64,000 nt of DNA from Oryzias latipes (taxonomy: Eukaryota; Chordata; Actinopteri; Beloniformes; Adrianichthyidae). Positions 39,769 to 53,200 of the stretch are shown here, piece after piece (the stretch's first letter is position 1; the number at the start of each line of letters is the position of its first letter). The notes beneath the pieces are model-generated. The model saw nothing but the letters and a program-made list of their open reading frames with translations, did not search any database and was not told the DNA's origin. The translations under genes were made by a program, and so were the position numbers. The stretch is from the NCBI RefSeq assembly GCF_002234675.1, contig NC_019865.2, positions 1,771,958 through 1,835,957 on the forward strand, read 5' to 3'.

Positions 39769-42568
39769 TCAGAACTCGGTCATCTTCTTGTGCGTGTCCG
39801 CCTTCCTTTGCTCTCTCTGGACGGACAGCTCCTGAGCTTTCTGCTGGACCAGCAGACTGCGAGCCGCCGACAGTTTCTCCTCCAGCTGTTTCACTCTGGA
39901 TGCATCCCTGGATGAAAACCAAGAAAAAAAAGCTGAGCATGAGCAGCACAGCAACCCGGCTGAGGCCGTTTGTTTACAGTTTTCCTTTAAAGATGGGCAT
40001 TCATAATCCACTGGTTGTTCTATGCCGACATCCACTCAATTGATTATAGAAGTGCTGATAATGAATGTGTGTCTGCATGCAGAAGCTGTGGCGCTGGTAC
40101 TGACCGGCCCGTGTGTCTGCTGAGGCTCTCGCTCAGTTTCTGGATCTCCCTCTCGGTCTGGGAGACCCTCTCAGCAGCCTGGAACAGCCTCACGTTCAGA
40201 CTCCTCTTGGTGCCCCTCCCTCCTCTGTAAGCCTCCAGCCCCGCCGGCGCCGATGGCGCAGCAGCGCCCCCGTCTGCCCGCTCAGAGTCCCTGCCTCCGA
40301 GCTTGCGGTTCAGAAAGTCAAAGACGGTGCGGCGCCCCTCGGCGGGGGCCCGAGGCTTCCTGCGCCGCTTGGGGCGGGAGCTTTGAGGGCCGTTCTTAGC
40401 CGTCTGGCTGCGGGTGCGCCTCTGCGTGAGCTCGGCACACTCGTCCAAGGACTTTCCTTTGGGCAGGAGGACCGCCATCACCGGCTCCACCCGACCCTCC
40501 TGGGTTTTCCCTAAACCTGAGGAGATGAAACGGAGATTGGATCAGATCTATCTACTATCAGGTGTTTCCAACCGTCAAACCCTAAATAGGTATGAAAGAG
40601 CAGATAATTCAAGAAATACAAGATTCTAATTGTTCAATTGTAGCAGACAAGTCCAAAAAACACATTTCAAGTGTAACGTTTTGTATTTTCAAACCTAAAC
40701 AGCTTCTTTTTTTCTTTTTCCACAAAAAGAACTGATAAATTAATTACACCTACACAGTTGTGTGTAATTAATGTCACAACTTTTTATGGTATTTAATGAA
40801 AAAGTTCCTCTTTTCACACCAAATCATGTTTTCTTGTGGATAATCTTAGTAAAAGTTTGATGGAAATCATTCGACAAAATAAAACATAACTAGAGGGTCA
40901 CTAAGTACAAACATTCAAATGATCCTCTTATGTTTCACTAACATACTAACTTAAGTTTTTCACTGTCTAAATTCAGCTCTAAAGTTGAAAAATGAGACGT
41001 ACATGTCCACAAACGGCTCTACGACTGCCTCTTTTCCTCAGCTACGGCCATACATCACTTTTTTTATGTTGCGACTCCGAAGTGAGGTTTGGTTTTGATT
41101 TCCACTGACCTTTTCCGTACTCGTACCCCATTTTAAGCATAAGTTTGGACCCGATTCCTCTGGTGTGAGCCTCCCAGCCGCCAAAATGACCGCTGCTGGA
41201 CGTTCCTGCAGGCTCAGCAGCGGATTCTAAAACTGATGCAAAACAGAAAAATGAAATATCACACAGTGAGATTGAAAGATGTTCATTTTAACAATTCAAG
41301 AGACAAACCTCAGGGGTGTCCACATGAAGGAGGGATCCCCTCCCAGGACAGTAAAATGCTTCTAGAAAACACTGTTTTTTCTTTTGTATACCTTTTGCAT
41401 AAACGTCGGTGTCTCCATCCCCTGAATCGTCCATATCCGAGTCAGAAGACAGCGGATCATCTTCCCTCAGCGGTGGGATGATGCAGTCGGCCTCGACCAC
41501 CGTGTCTTTCAGCAGCAGCGAGTCGAATTTCACCGTATAGAAACCGCTGTCAATGTCTACAAAGACAGCAGACATTGCCGTTAAAATTCATTTCTAATGT
41601 TGAAATTCCACAAAGATGCTGTCTGTGCGCCTGCAACAAAAACCACCGTCGTGGAACAACCTGTTATTTTAGCCGGGTACCAGATCCCGTCCTCGTGTCG
41701 AGACAAACAGGACGAACCCTCTTCGAGGTTACTGAGGTCACACTCCAGGAACTCTCTGAGCTCGGACACTTGCACCACCTGTCCGTGGGAAAACCTTCAA
41801 AAGATGAGGACCCCTGCTGTTAAATGAGCCCCTTTCAGAGTAAAACTTTCACATTTAAAGGAAGTCAAAGTTAGAGTCAAACGAAAAAGCACAAACTCGG
41901 AGCGGAGAACCTTTTTTTTTATGTTGGATTTAACTGAAGGGACTTGGATCCCTTCAATTAAAAAACCGGCACAGCTTTGGGTTGTTGTTTTTTTACCTGC
42001 AATTATCCTGAAAGCGACATTTGTCCTCCAGGTGGAACGGACAGGGTTTCATGGCCTTCTGGGTGGGGTAGAGGTAGAGCACCCTCACTTGAGCCTCTTC
42101 TCCATCAGTGGGTTCTGCCCCCACCACCATGGCGTTGTGATACTCCAGCGTACCCCATGCTGTCCTGTAGGGCGCTCTTACTTTTGTACCACTAAGTGAA
42201 TCTTCTTCTTCTGCATCCTCCTCCTCCTCTTCCTCCCCATCCACACCCCTCTCCCTGGTTTCAGAGGCACTGCCAGAACCTTCTCCAAGTTCTGAATAAA
42301 ATGCAGCAAACTCTGCGTTGGCGTCTGCCGGTGCGAGCGAGGAGCCGCCCCACAACCCGTTGCTGTCCTCCAGGCTGGCCAGGAGCCGGCTCTTCTTGAC
42401 TGACACCAGGCTGGCCTCGGTGAGCTCGATCAGCTGGGAGAGGTCTTCCTTCAGCTTGAGAAGGTCCGGCTGCTGGCTGGGGTCTAGACCGGCAGCCAGG
42501 GCCGTCTCCACCTGCTGCAACTGTGCACCGTAGGCAGTGATGGCAGCTTCCAGGGTTTCTTCATCCAT
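39769..42568 (-). CDS. zgpat: zinc finger CCCH-type with G-patch domain protein (ZGPAT)
   Basis: A nuclear transcriptional repressor; the mammalian protein binds DNA through its CCCH finger and recruits NuRD. Coding exons in transcript order: 42568-41997, 41794-41661, 41556-41392, 41226-41110, 40516-40105 and 39907-39769. GT-AG borders and phases agree, giving 512 aa, close to the human length. The start codon is MDEETLE at 42568; a GTG three codons upstream is not used. Visible parts: an N-terminal helical region (1-75), an acidic Glu run (about 110-135), SGTKVRAPY, a CCCH finger C176-X7-C184-X5-C190-X3-H194 split by intron 1, a Tudor-like segment with WYPAKI and GFYTVKFDSLLL (about 225-265), a G-patch (about 311-356: TRGIGSKLMLKMGYEYGKGL), a basic stretch (RPKRRRKPRAP) and a C-terminal coiled coil ending KADTHKKMTEF, identical to the human end. 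A 5' UTR exon border is visible at 42637. Confidence 0.96.
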
Positions 42569-44111
42569 CCTGACCACCCGGGAGGAAGAGGAGCCGCCAG
42601 CATCAAAGTCCTCACGCGGCTATGGAGGAAGGAGGACCTGAAATGGGATTGAAGGTAAACAAAACAGCAGGGCCATTATTTTCACCACCCTAAGACACAT
42701 TACGGATCATCCTGAAGCTTCAACCATGATGATGGAATTGAAATGCAACACGGACCGTATTAAGTAAAGGATGTGTGTAGTAATATCAATATAAACAGGA
42801 AAAAAAATACTGAACCTCACCGAATTGTTTGTATCTATGACTCTTGTGGTTAATTTGAATAAGTTAAAACCAAATGTTTATGCAGATGTAGCCAAGAACT
42901 GTAAATAAACGCAGAATGTTGCTAAAATAAAAAGCTGCTAGCCGGCTTTCCCCTTTTTTACCCCATGTATAATAAATCGTTTATTACCTCAGTCATAGAG
43001 TCGTTAAGAAAGCGGAACTGCATCAACTGAAATGACAGAAAAACAGACGGACACCAAAATGCAAAGATATTAATAAAATAAACCGTTTAACCGAAGGTGC
43101 TAAAAAACTCCTGTGAAGCTAGCGGAAGTCAAGAAAATGAACACTTCCGGCGTGAATGCTTTTGCTTTCATAATAAAGGTACATTTAGTCTGGTTATTTG
43201 TGTTTTGAAGGTGACTATAACTTGAAACAAGTTTTTTTTTATTTGCAATTAGGTAAAATATGTGATGTAGAAGTTCAGTTTGCTCAAGCCAATAAACTTT
43301 TCGGGAGTGACTAAATTATGTTTACGTTTTCCCGTTTTAAAGAAAAAAATCAAAATAAAAACATGAATAAAGAATAACTGTGTTGATAAATTAATACATA
43401 GATAAAACAGCAAAACTGTTTTGTTGCTTGTAACAGTATAGTTGTAGCTTAAATGATAAGATACAACATGTTTAAAATAAAACAGAACAAAAAAGACGAA
43501 GGCTGACTTTTAATGTGAAAATCCGCGAAGGTTTTTGATTGTCGTCTAACTCACGCGTCAGTGGCGCAGAGTAATGACGTAATTTCACAGTCTTAAGCGG
43601 TAACTCGTATTTTGAGCAATTAAAAATGTATTTTCAGTAAAACAACGATTGAAGCTCAACACTAAAGGAGCAAATGAGCTATTACTAATAATGTCGGTTC
43701 ATTTTTCTGTAAAGGTAAATGACACCAATGGATATTTTTGTAAGACTCTCGATATTTTTATTGGAAGTTGTAATGTCTCCTGCATGATCTATTGTTTTTT
43801 TTTAACTAGATTCTCATTTTATACATTTGTTTACTTTGGTGTGTTTATACGTCGCCGGGTGGGCAACGGAAGAAAACTGTAGTCTGGTTGATTGTCTGAC
43901 TGATGATTGTTCTAATAGTCTAATCCTCTCCTAAAGTTGGATTTATTTTGACTGACATGTAAAATAATAATAATGCCCACTTTTTTATGTTGTTTGAGCA
44001 GGAGGTAAAACAAAAGACTGTAACCCCAAAGAAAACATCAGAATATTTGTATTCCATTGATCATTTTCAAAGCTGTACCTGTTTATTTCCCCTGAAGTGA
44101 CCTGTACTGCG
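42569..44111. promoter_or_regulatory. zgpat/tti1 divergent intergenic region
   Basis: The 1.5 kb between two divergent start codons. An acceptor-like border at 42637/42638 on the minus strand marks a zgpat 5' UTR exon. ETS/GABP-like sites gcggaagt (43122-43129) and acttccggcg (43143-43152), a CRE-like tgacgtaa (43575-43582) and a tcacgcgtcagtggcgc stretch (43551-43567) are consistent with housekeeping promoters. Actual start sites cannot be read from the sequence, and it may hold two separate promoters. Confidence 0.5.
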
Positions 44112-47100
44112 ATGCCTCCAGTCATGCCTCGGATAAGTGATCCAAACATCGCCTTTGCCTACCTGCGTCCAGCCTGCGTCCGACTCACCAAAGAGCCCAC
44201 CGTGACCAACGTGGACACGCTGAGAGGACAGCTGAAGGACATAAATGATGCTACTCTGCAGCAGCTTCAAGAGTACATTCTCTTTCCTCTTCGGTTTGTC
44301 CTGAAAGTCCCTGGAGCTAAAAAGGAGAAGCTGGTGCAGGCTGTGGCAGAGACTCTAGGCTTCATCCTGGAAAACACATGTGTCCAGAGCTGGGACACTC
44401 TCCACGACCTCTTCTCAGAGCTGTGTCTGTGTCTCTGCTCTCCTGCGGACCCAGGGACGCCTGCAGAGGTGTCTGAGGAGCTGAAGCTGGCTCTGGTCGT
44501 GTGCTTGGATGCTCTGCTCCATGCTGCTTACGGGGACATCATCTTTAGACTCTACGAATCGATCATGCTGCCCGGACTTGGAGCTGCAGTTTCCCTACTG
44601 CTGTCCTTGAGTGAAAAAGAGAAGTCTCGAGATATACAGAGAGCCGCCTTGAAGTGCATCCAGACCTTGACGCTGCAGTGTGACTGCACCCAGGAGCACC
44701 TGTCTCCGTCTTCTGAAGAGCGATGTTCTGTGGGAGACACCATGGCTTCATTTCTACCTGGGATTACTACGACTGTTACGAGGATAATTACAGGAGATCT
44801 GAGACAAGGCCATGCAGTTACAGTCCGGGCTATCAAGGTACAAAAATCTCTCACATTTAAACCTTCAAGAAGACATTTTGTTGAAGTAAATGGTAAATGG
44901 CATTTACTTTACAGTCACAGACCCATTCACACACATTCACACACAGTCAAACAAGTCAATTAATTAGTGAGAACTCTAAACCAGACAGCTGTACTTTGGC
45001 TTGAGAAGCCTTTTTGCAAGTGGAAATGCGACTTAGAGACTCCTCTACTTAACTTTGTGAAAAACAAAGTTAAAGGGAAAAAAAGTAAGCCAAAATAAAA
45101 AATAGTGTTTTACTTATATGTTATCTGTGGTGGAAGACATCTGCCTCAAACCAGCGACTAAAGTCACTGCTTACATCGCCTTTTCAGTCACTCAGAAGAA
45201 GCTTTTATTAAGCCTGGGGTTTGAACCTGTAACCCGAGCTACAGCCACATGATTTAAACCTTCATCTGCTAACTTAACTCTTCTTGGATCAGTTGAAAAT
45301 ACAGAAATGGATGATTGTATGTGCTAAGAAGAGGACCAATAATTCTAAATGTGAGAGCATCTTCTCCCGGTTCTTCTAAGCTGTGGTCCACGACTGTGGG
45401 GCTGGTCATGGAAGACGCCCAGCTGTGCTCCAGAAAGTCCCCGCAGCCCGTCTCAGCAGAGCTGGGTAGGATCGGACAGCTGGTGGTCCACAGAACAACA
45501 GACTGGGTGAAAAGCACAGCAGGGAAGCTCTCTGTCCTGCTGAAGAAGATCGTCTCCTGCACGGCCGCTCATCTGCACTGGAGGGTGAGACTGGAGATGG
45601 TGGAGCTGGCTGACCACCTGTTGGCCAAATGCAGCCAGTCCCTTAGGGAGTGTGCGGGGCCGCTGCTGGAGGCTCTGGTGGGAGCAGTCAACGACGAGGA
45701 GCCCAGAGTCAGAGAAAGGTTTGCTTCCATCACACGGTTTGAAGAAATCTTGGTAAATTGCTGTAAGCTATTTGAAGATGTGTTGGTCTTCATGCTGAAG
45801 GTGTGAGGCGGCTCTCAAAGAGGTATCCCAGAGGAGTCAGACCTGCTGCAGCAGCGCTCAAACCTTCTCAGATGTCCTGTCTGAGAACCTCCACTCTCTA
45901 GCCACCTCCCTTCCACGGCTGATGAGGACCTGTGACGACCAGAGGAAGCTGTTTGTCCTGAATGCATTTCTCGGGTACTTAAAAGTTCTGGGACCGCTTG
46001 TCTCTGTGGTTCTGAACTCTGCTGCACATCTGGAGAGGATTTCTAAAGCACTGATGCAGGTAACATCTGGGACCAGGATATTGGTGATGGATCTTGCAGC
46101 GTGAAGAATTAATGAGACGTTTCCAGAAACTAAAGTAAATGTTGCTGTAGGTGTTGGAGTTGGACGTTACGGACGTCCGGATCGTGGAAGAAAGGAGCTA
46201 CACTGATGCAGCAGAGAGCAGCTCCGGCTCGCCTCCCTCCTACGATGCTCACGTACAAAGGAAGCATTTTCTCTACTTTACAGATGAGAAGATCTTCTGC
46301 GCTCTCATGGAGATTTGCAGAACATTAGGTGTGAAATGACTGGATCTTAACATGTTATTAACCTGTTAAACATTTCATTTACACGGCACAGTTGGAGTTG
46401 ATCATTTCTGTTTCATCGTTTAGGTTACTATGGGAACATCTACCTTCTGACCGATCGGTTCCTGGACTTGTACCGGCAGTCTTCGGCGTACAGAAAGCAG
46501 GCTGCCATGGTCCTGAATGAGATCATCAGAGGGGCTGCGGGCATTTCGGTGGCAGCTCGGGGTGTGGGCGATGAGGGACACTCCACCTCCAAGGCCGACC
46601 TTAAAGCAGCAGCAGTGTCCGTCATGGAGGAATACACCAGTCTGAGCAACTGGCACCTGATCACTGTGAGCGAGGAGACGGACCGGGACCGGCAGGATCG
46701 GCAGGTCTGCTTTTACTGGAACAGAACGACAGCTTGTGCGCTGCTGAGCAGAGGCGCCTTCAGATTTAGCACCACAAAGGGTTTAGATGCAACACCTTTC
46801 AGTTTTAAATCTCTCATCCGTTTCTTTAAAGAAGTGTCGTCCGTTTACAGCGGATTTCCTAGCTGCTGGCAGCTGCTCGCAAACCTCCGCCTTTTAAAAT
46901 GTATCAGGTCTTGAATGCATTCATGGCCATGCATGGAGGCCCTTTCAATGACAAGTGAGCGTCCCAGTGGAGACGGCGTCCTCAGATTCTCGCTCTGATC
47001 ATCTGTTCCCTTTCTAAAGCCTAAAACATGAGCAGCTGTGTGCAGAACTGGAGGCTTTCAGAGGCCATATCGTTATGGAGGATGTCACGCTGGCTGCTGA

Positions 47101-50100
47101 TGAGTCGTGCTCCCGTTTTCTCGTAATTGGAAAGCTATTCTTGCTCTTTGAAAACGGGAGGTAAACGCTGGTGGATCCTGTTTGGCTCGACATAAATTTA
47201 GAAGCTGAGAGCAGCACAGATCTGTGTGAAGCCTCAGTCCCATCTGCGCTTACAGGTGGATACGTGCTGCCTGCAGGTAAGAAAAAAGGTTCAATCCCTA
47301 CGAACAGTGACGTGTGAGGCAATGACACAAAGTTTGGTTAATCAACGTGCATCGATGATCTGCAGTGTGGAGGTATTTAAAGTGGCAACAAAAGAACTGC
47401 AGTTTGCAGCGAAATAAAGCACGTCTGACATTTATTCCGGGGTATCTAGGTTATATTTTTAAGATAATGAAAAACTTAACATCCACATTTGATATTCAGT
47501 ATTGGTAATCTAGCAAGTGTCTTCATTTTTAGTTTTGGTTTCAGCTTCAGCCCCAAATGTTGATTTTGCTGCACGTTTGTCTGTTTTTTGTTGCTCAGCA
47601 GCGTCTCTCTCCTTGAACTCTCCCGTAAATCCGTGTTCGTCTGATTCTATTTACAGCTTCACAGTTCAGTTTGTCATTTCATTTGATTTCGTTTTTCAAA
47701 CGTCCATTTAAAGCTATTTTTTGGGAGTTATAAATCACTTTTCAGTTTTTACAACACCAAATCGAAAAAACCACGACTGCATTTTATAAATAAACCTTTT
47801 TTAATATCGATTTATCAAGATAATTTTAAAAACTATTTGGTGATTACTCAAGTTTATTCTATTGTATTCTATTGAAGCAAACAAATGACTGTGTTTTGAT
47901 GAGGAACATCGGTTTTACGTCCTGAATTTTGACTCTCACATTTGTTTTTCTGCGTAGCTCCTCAGCCCCTCCGGACTCCTCTCCATATCCATCAATGCTG
48001 CAAACTCCGCCTCCCTCGCTACCCTTCCCGCCTCATCCTCCTCCCTCACAATCCACCAGCTCAACAGCAACGTCTGGCAGCTGTGCATCCAGCTGGAGGG
48101 CGTGGCCTGCTGTGCTCAGGCGCTGGGCCACGACTTCCGTCCACTGCTGATGACCTCACTGTACGCGGTGCTGGAGAAAGCCGGCGAGGAGACGCTGCTG
48201 GTGAGCCAAGCCGCGCTGAACTCCATGGTAGACATCAGCAAGGCCTGCGGCTACTCCTCCCTGAAGGAGCTGATCAACCAGAACTCCGATTATCTGCTCA
48301 ATGACATCTCGCTGAACCTGCAGAGGCTCAGCCAGCATCCACAGGTACAGGTGGCGTGTTCCTGGCATCATTTTGGGCTCCATGTGACTCCATTGGCTTC
48401 ATCCGCAGCTTTGCTCCCTTCAGGCTCCACGAGTGCTGGCAGTAATGCTGACTCACTCGGACTGCAGCCTGCTGCCGCTGGTCGCAGACGTCGTTCAGGA
48501 TGTGCTGACGTCTCTGGATCTCAGCTACGACCGTTCAGCCGCTCTGTTCTGCTCCGTGCTGCACGCTCTCATGAAGGCTTTGGGTAAGATTTCAGAGGTG
48601 ATGCTCTGCCGCCGGGGATCAGACTCTGTCATGGGGTATGAATGGAAACAGTGTTGTTCTCTCACCTGCTGTTTGTCTGCTGCAGTCAGGTGGTTTCCTG
48701 CGACGCGTAGCAGAACCAACGTTTCTGCCCGTTCCAAGCGGGCCTCCTCTGAGCAGAAGGACGTTTGCGTCCGCCAGTTCTTGCTTGAGTACAGAAAGCA
48801 GAAAGAATTGGCAGAAGGCATCGGGATTGAGGAGGACGAGGACGCTGCAGACCTCGGTAACAGACTGAGAACGAAAGAGGAGGAGCTTAAATTCTGTCTT
48901 TGTACCGAGCTCGATCCCGCTGACGTGAGGTGTCTGTGGCAGCAGAGGTCCCCCCTCCATCAGAGTGTGAGGCGGCAGATGATGCCGGAGGTCCCGACGT
49001 GAAACCTGAACTCCCGTTATACGTCAGCATCACCAGAGATGTCATGGAGCGCTGCGTCCACCTCATGTCTGACCCCAACCTCCGCCTCCGACTGAAGGTA
49101 CTTTCCTTCCTTTGAACTGTCTCCATAGCAACCATTTGATGTTTTGGTGGCATGGGGGTGATCATCAAAGGCGTTTGATGGAGCTCACCTGTGCGGCCTT
49201 AAGAACCAGAACCAAAAGCAGTTTTTAGAGCGTTGCCATCAGTCCCAGCCTGTGGAGGGTAAACAGATTGTCATTCTGCTGCTGCAGGTTCTGGACCTTC
49301 TGGAGCTCTGTGTTCTGGTGCTGAGCGAGCGGGAAGACGAGCTGCTGCCGATGGCTCATCGCTGCTGGCCGGCCCTCCTTCAGAGGCTCACTGCCGATGA
49401 CCCGCTAGCCGTCCTCAGAGCCTTCAGGGTTTGTTCAGCACATCCTCCACACATCAGCAGTATTCGTCACATCCGTTTCATACATTTCCCCTTGAAGTTT
49501 ATCATAATTTAGGTTTTGGAGTTAAATATTTTATATTTTCCCCAATTATATTTATTTTCTTTGGATAAAAACATTTATGTCGAGAGATGAACATTAGGAC
49601 AACTTTCTGCGTTTTCCGTCAGGTGCTGTGCACTCTGGGAGAAACGTGCGGTGACTTCCTGAGGAGCAGGGTTTCTAAGGAGGTCCTCCCGAAGCTGAGC
49701 CGGTCCCTGTCCCAGCAGGCGCCGGTCAGCGCCAAAGCCGGACCCGTCTACACGCACAGCCTGGCCTACAAGCTGCAGCTGGCCGTTCTGCAGGGGCTGG
49801 GTGCTCTCTGCCAGAGCCTGGATCTGGGTAAGGAAAGAACCGCAACACACAAGCGGGATTTCCCATGATGCAACAGGCTCTGATGCTACTTTCTGTGATT
49901 CACAAGAGTGGAGGTTTAACAAGCCTCATATTTATAGTTATTTTTTATTTCTACACCAAATGTCTAACCACCCTGATTAATGTAAAAAAATATTCAGGGC
50001 TAAATTTGACTGAAAATAATAATAATTATAATAATTATAATAATATCAGCTCTGATAGAAGGATAGAGTGAGTGAGACGGTGGAAAGCCGTGTGATAAAA

Positions 50101-50153
50101 GGTCAAATCCCTAAAGCGTTTTATTGAAATCACAAGTTGGAAAAAAAAAAAAG

Positions 50154-50222
<69 letters not shown>

Positions 50223-53200
50223 AAAGTAAGTTTATAAAAAGTTTGTGTGGCTGTGATGCAGTGGTAGGGCAGTATTTCTCAGAAGGTCACAGGTTCAATT
50301 CCTGCCTTTGTTGTATAAAAAAAACTCTTTACTTAAATATTCAAATACATTTTGAGCCTTTGGGTCATTGTCTTATTAAAAAATCAAAATTTAATTGTTT
50401 CCTGAGTGTCAGTCAAAAGTATGAAAAGAGTTTAAACGGCCAAGCTTTCTTCTACCACCAGAGGGCAGTGTTGCTCAACAGCTAGGAAAGACGCAGAGTC
50501 TCAGTCAGTTTCTACAAATCTTTGTCATTATTTTCAAAGTAATTCTTTCAGTCTTTTTGAATCTGTAAAGTTGGACTTGTTAGAGCCCAATGGAGCCAGA
50601 TGCCAGGTCTTATTGAAGCTTCAGGGATTCATGAAGCACGGAGCAGAATTCCAGGATCAAATCCCTTCTGGATTCTACACACATTCTTCCGTAAAAAGCC
50701 TGAATGTTGTCAAAAAGAGCTAAATTATTTTAGCGTTTGGAAATTTTCAAATGACTCGGTTTCTATTAATTAGCCTGCTTCCACCAACTACGTTTCAAAC
50801 ACCTTCAAACCGTCACTCGACACTCGGCTCATTTTTAAAATCCTAACACAAATATCTACATTTTTTCCTGGTTAGGTTAATAGCATTCTTGTAAAGCACA
50901 TCTTCATCCCCAGCAGTCAGGTCCAATCCTGACTTTTCCTTCAAGCTCACTTCTGGAGGCGTTTTTGATGAATTGCAATCCATATGGCTTCTCTGCTGGA
51001 ACGCCGCAGGCCTCCTGAAAGATGAGGGTAATGTCTGAAAGGACCCTCAAAAACTCCAAACCCTTTAGAAGTTTCCTTCCAGCTTAACCCCTTCATGCCG
51101 ACATTTAATTCCAATTATATCCTCCTGACTACCAACTCCGTTGAAAATGGTGTTTTGGTGTTCCTAACATGTTCTTAGGGCATTTTTCTGACGATGGAGG
51201 CATTTATAAAGAAAATAAGTTGAAAAACTGCTGTTCTGAGTATTTCTTTAGTCAAACCCTGAATCAGGAGCAGACGAAAAAATGCAGTTTGAATAAGATC
51301 GTATTGGTGACATAGGAAATATGCTGGGCGGGGCCACAAGCTCCCAGCTCCGCCCCATTCTGATACAGACAAATAGAGCCATGAAAGTTGGAGGTGAGCG
51401 GGGCTGTAAACTAGCAGGAGAGAGGGTAAACAAATGGGTGATGGGAAGTGGGGGCGGGACAGTAAGAAAGAAAGACTCTAAGAGGAGCCCTCCTGCAGAG
51501 GGGGAAGATTATCTGATGAAGAAACAAGTTGTTGACCAATGATCCAGGTTGATCGTCAGAAGGTTTCCTATCATAAATGATTGTCAGCCATCACCAGTTC
51601 CCTTGTATCTTCAGGAGACACGGAGATGTTCAGCTGCAATAAAAGCTGATTCAATGCCAAAGAAAAGAAAAAGAATGAGTCCTAAAAGGGATCCTTGTGG
51701 CATCCCACATTGCATTTATGAATAAGTAAATTTACTGTAATAAATAAACCAAAATGTGTTCATTTCTTCTGCTTTCCTTGCATTTCAAAAAGAACTGTCC
51801 TTTACTTTTTTCTCTGGAACTTGAAGGAGAGAAAGATTTGGGGGGTTGGGGATGGAGAGAACATGAAGGGGAAGAGGAGAAACAGTCAGTGGCTGCAGCT
51901 CCACTCAAGTGAATACTGATTTGGCTACAGCTTACCTCTGGGACGACTGCAGCAAGCCAATTACCTAGCCTTAGTCGGAGAGAGCAGGACAGAAACACAG
52001 ACTGACTGAAGCCAGGCTCTGATTTCAGGCCCAACTCCACGAAAATCCACCTGAAACTGGAGCTTCCCTCTTTGGAATTTATTTACGAGGATCTCGAAGG
52101 CTGCGGGGCTGAGTGCAGCTCAGGAAAAGGAGGAAAAAGAGGGATGAAAGCGCTCGTTAAATAATCCCATTCTCCTGTGAAATGTGCGCCGCTGCTTTTA
52201 TTCTGGAGCGGCGGCGAAGCAGAGTGTGGCTGGAATGGGTAAATGGGGTGAGGCAGAGAGACAGACATGTTTTGAAATGAGGCTTGAAAGGCAGCCCAGT
52301 TTGCAGCTTAGGGAATCACTAAATGTCTGCTGGGAAGGATGGAGAGAGACGGAGGGAGAGTGACGGGAAGAGGAGATGAAAGAGTGGATAGAAGTCAAAC
52401 GGATGGAGGGAGCGGGAGCTGGCAGGGTTGTGACAGATGCAGTTTGCGGATGGCAGAGAAGAGAACAGAGGCAGGTTTGTCAGAGCACATCAAACTGCAC
52501 GAAACAAGGAGAGAGGCGAGGGGAAAAAAACACAGAACAATGGAGGAAAAAGGCAGAAATGTGCAAACACCCCGCTGTGAAAGCCCTCCTCATCCATCTC
52601 TGCACCTTCTCTGCGCTCATTAGAGTTAGCCAAGAACCGCCATCTTTAGCCGGAGTTCTGCTTTTACTCCAGGTGTGTCATCGACACCAAGCCCGGATCG
52701 GGTTTTTCCTGAAAATGACCGCCGTCGGTTCCTGTTGGAATGGCGGGAAGTTAGAGCTTTGTGTTTGCTTTTTTCTCAGGTGAAGCAGACCTGGATGCTG
52801 TTTGTGAAGCTTGCTTGCCTTACCTGAGCTGCAGACAGCCCATCAGGCTGCAGGAGGCCGGCCTCAGGTGAGCCAACACCTAAAGGAACAATTCCCGGTT
52901 TACAGCCAAGCTGAATGTTGCATCCCTGCTGTTGATGTTTGCATGTTTAATTTAAAAGTCTGATGAGTTCTACTAAATTTAATGCATTTTATATTGTTTG
53001 ATTACATTAAAACAGGTTTAATATGAGTTTTTCTTCATTCTTACTTTCTGATTAGCATATTAAAAAAAGTTCTTTTCCTGAATTTATACTTGTTGTTTTT
53101 GTAAAACACAAATCCGACCAAAACAAAACCGTGACCCAAAAAGGGGTGAAAGTGAAAGGTTGCAGTCCTGTGTGTACAGAAGGAGATTTCCAGAGTTATT

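Larger units (their letters stand above)
49828..52779. other. tti1 intron 11
   Basis: A 2.95-kb intron containing the (ta)n array, a tRNA-like SINE fragment and family B copy 4. The 135-codon frame at 52376-52783 overlaps exon 12 out of frame and is not a gene. Confidence 0.6.

Noticed and set aside
40113-40514. 133-codon plus-strand frame
   Set aside because: Shadow of zgpat exon 5.
46705-46914. Continuation of tti1 exon 5 as coding
   Set aside because: The frame stays open by chance after a good gtctgc donor; joining exon 5 to exon 6 restores the conserved protein.
50240-50312. Possible tRNA gene
   Set aside because: Box A and B-like motifs exist, but no full cloverleaf with paired acceptor stem could be drawn; a SINE head explains it better.
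52376-52783. 135-codon plus-strand frame in tti1 intron 11
   Set aside because: Out of frame with exon 12, no domain; purine-rich intronic sequence.
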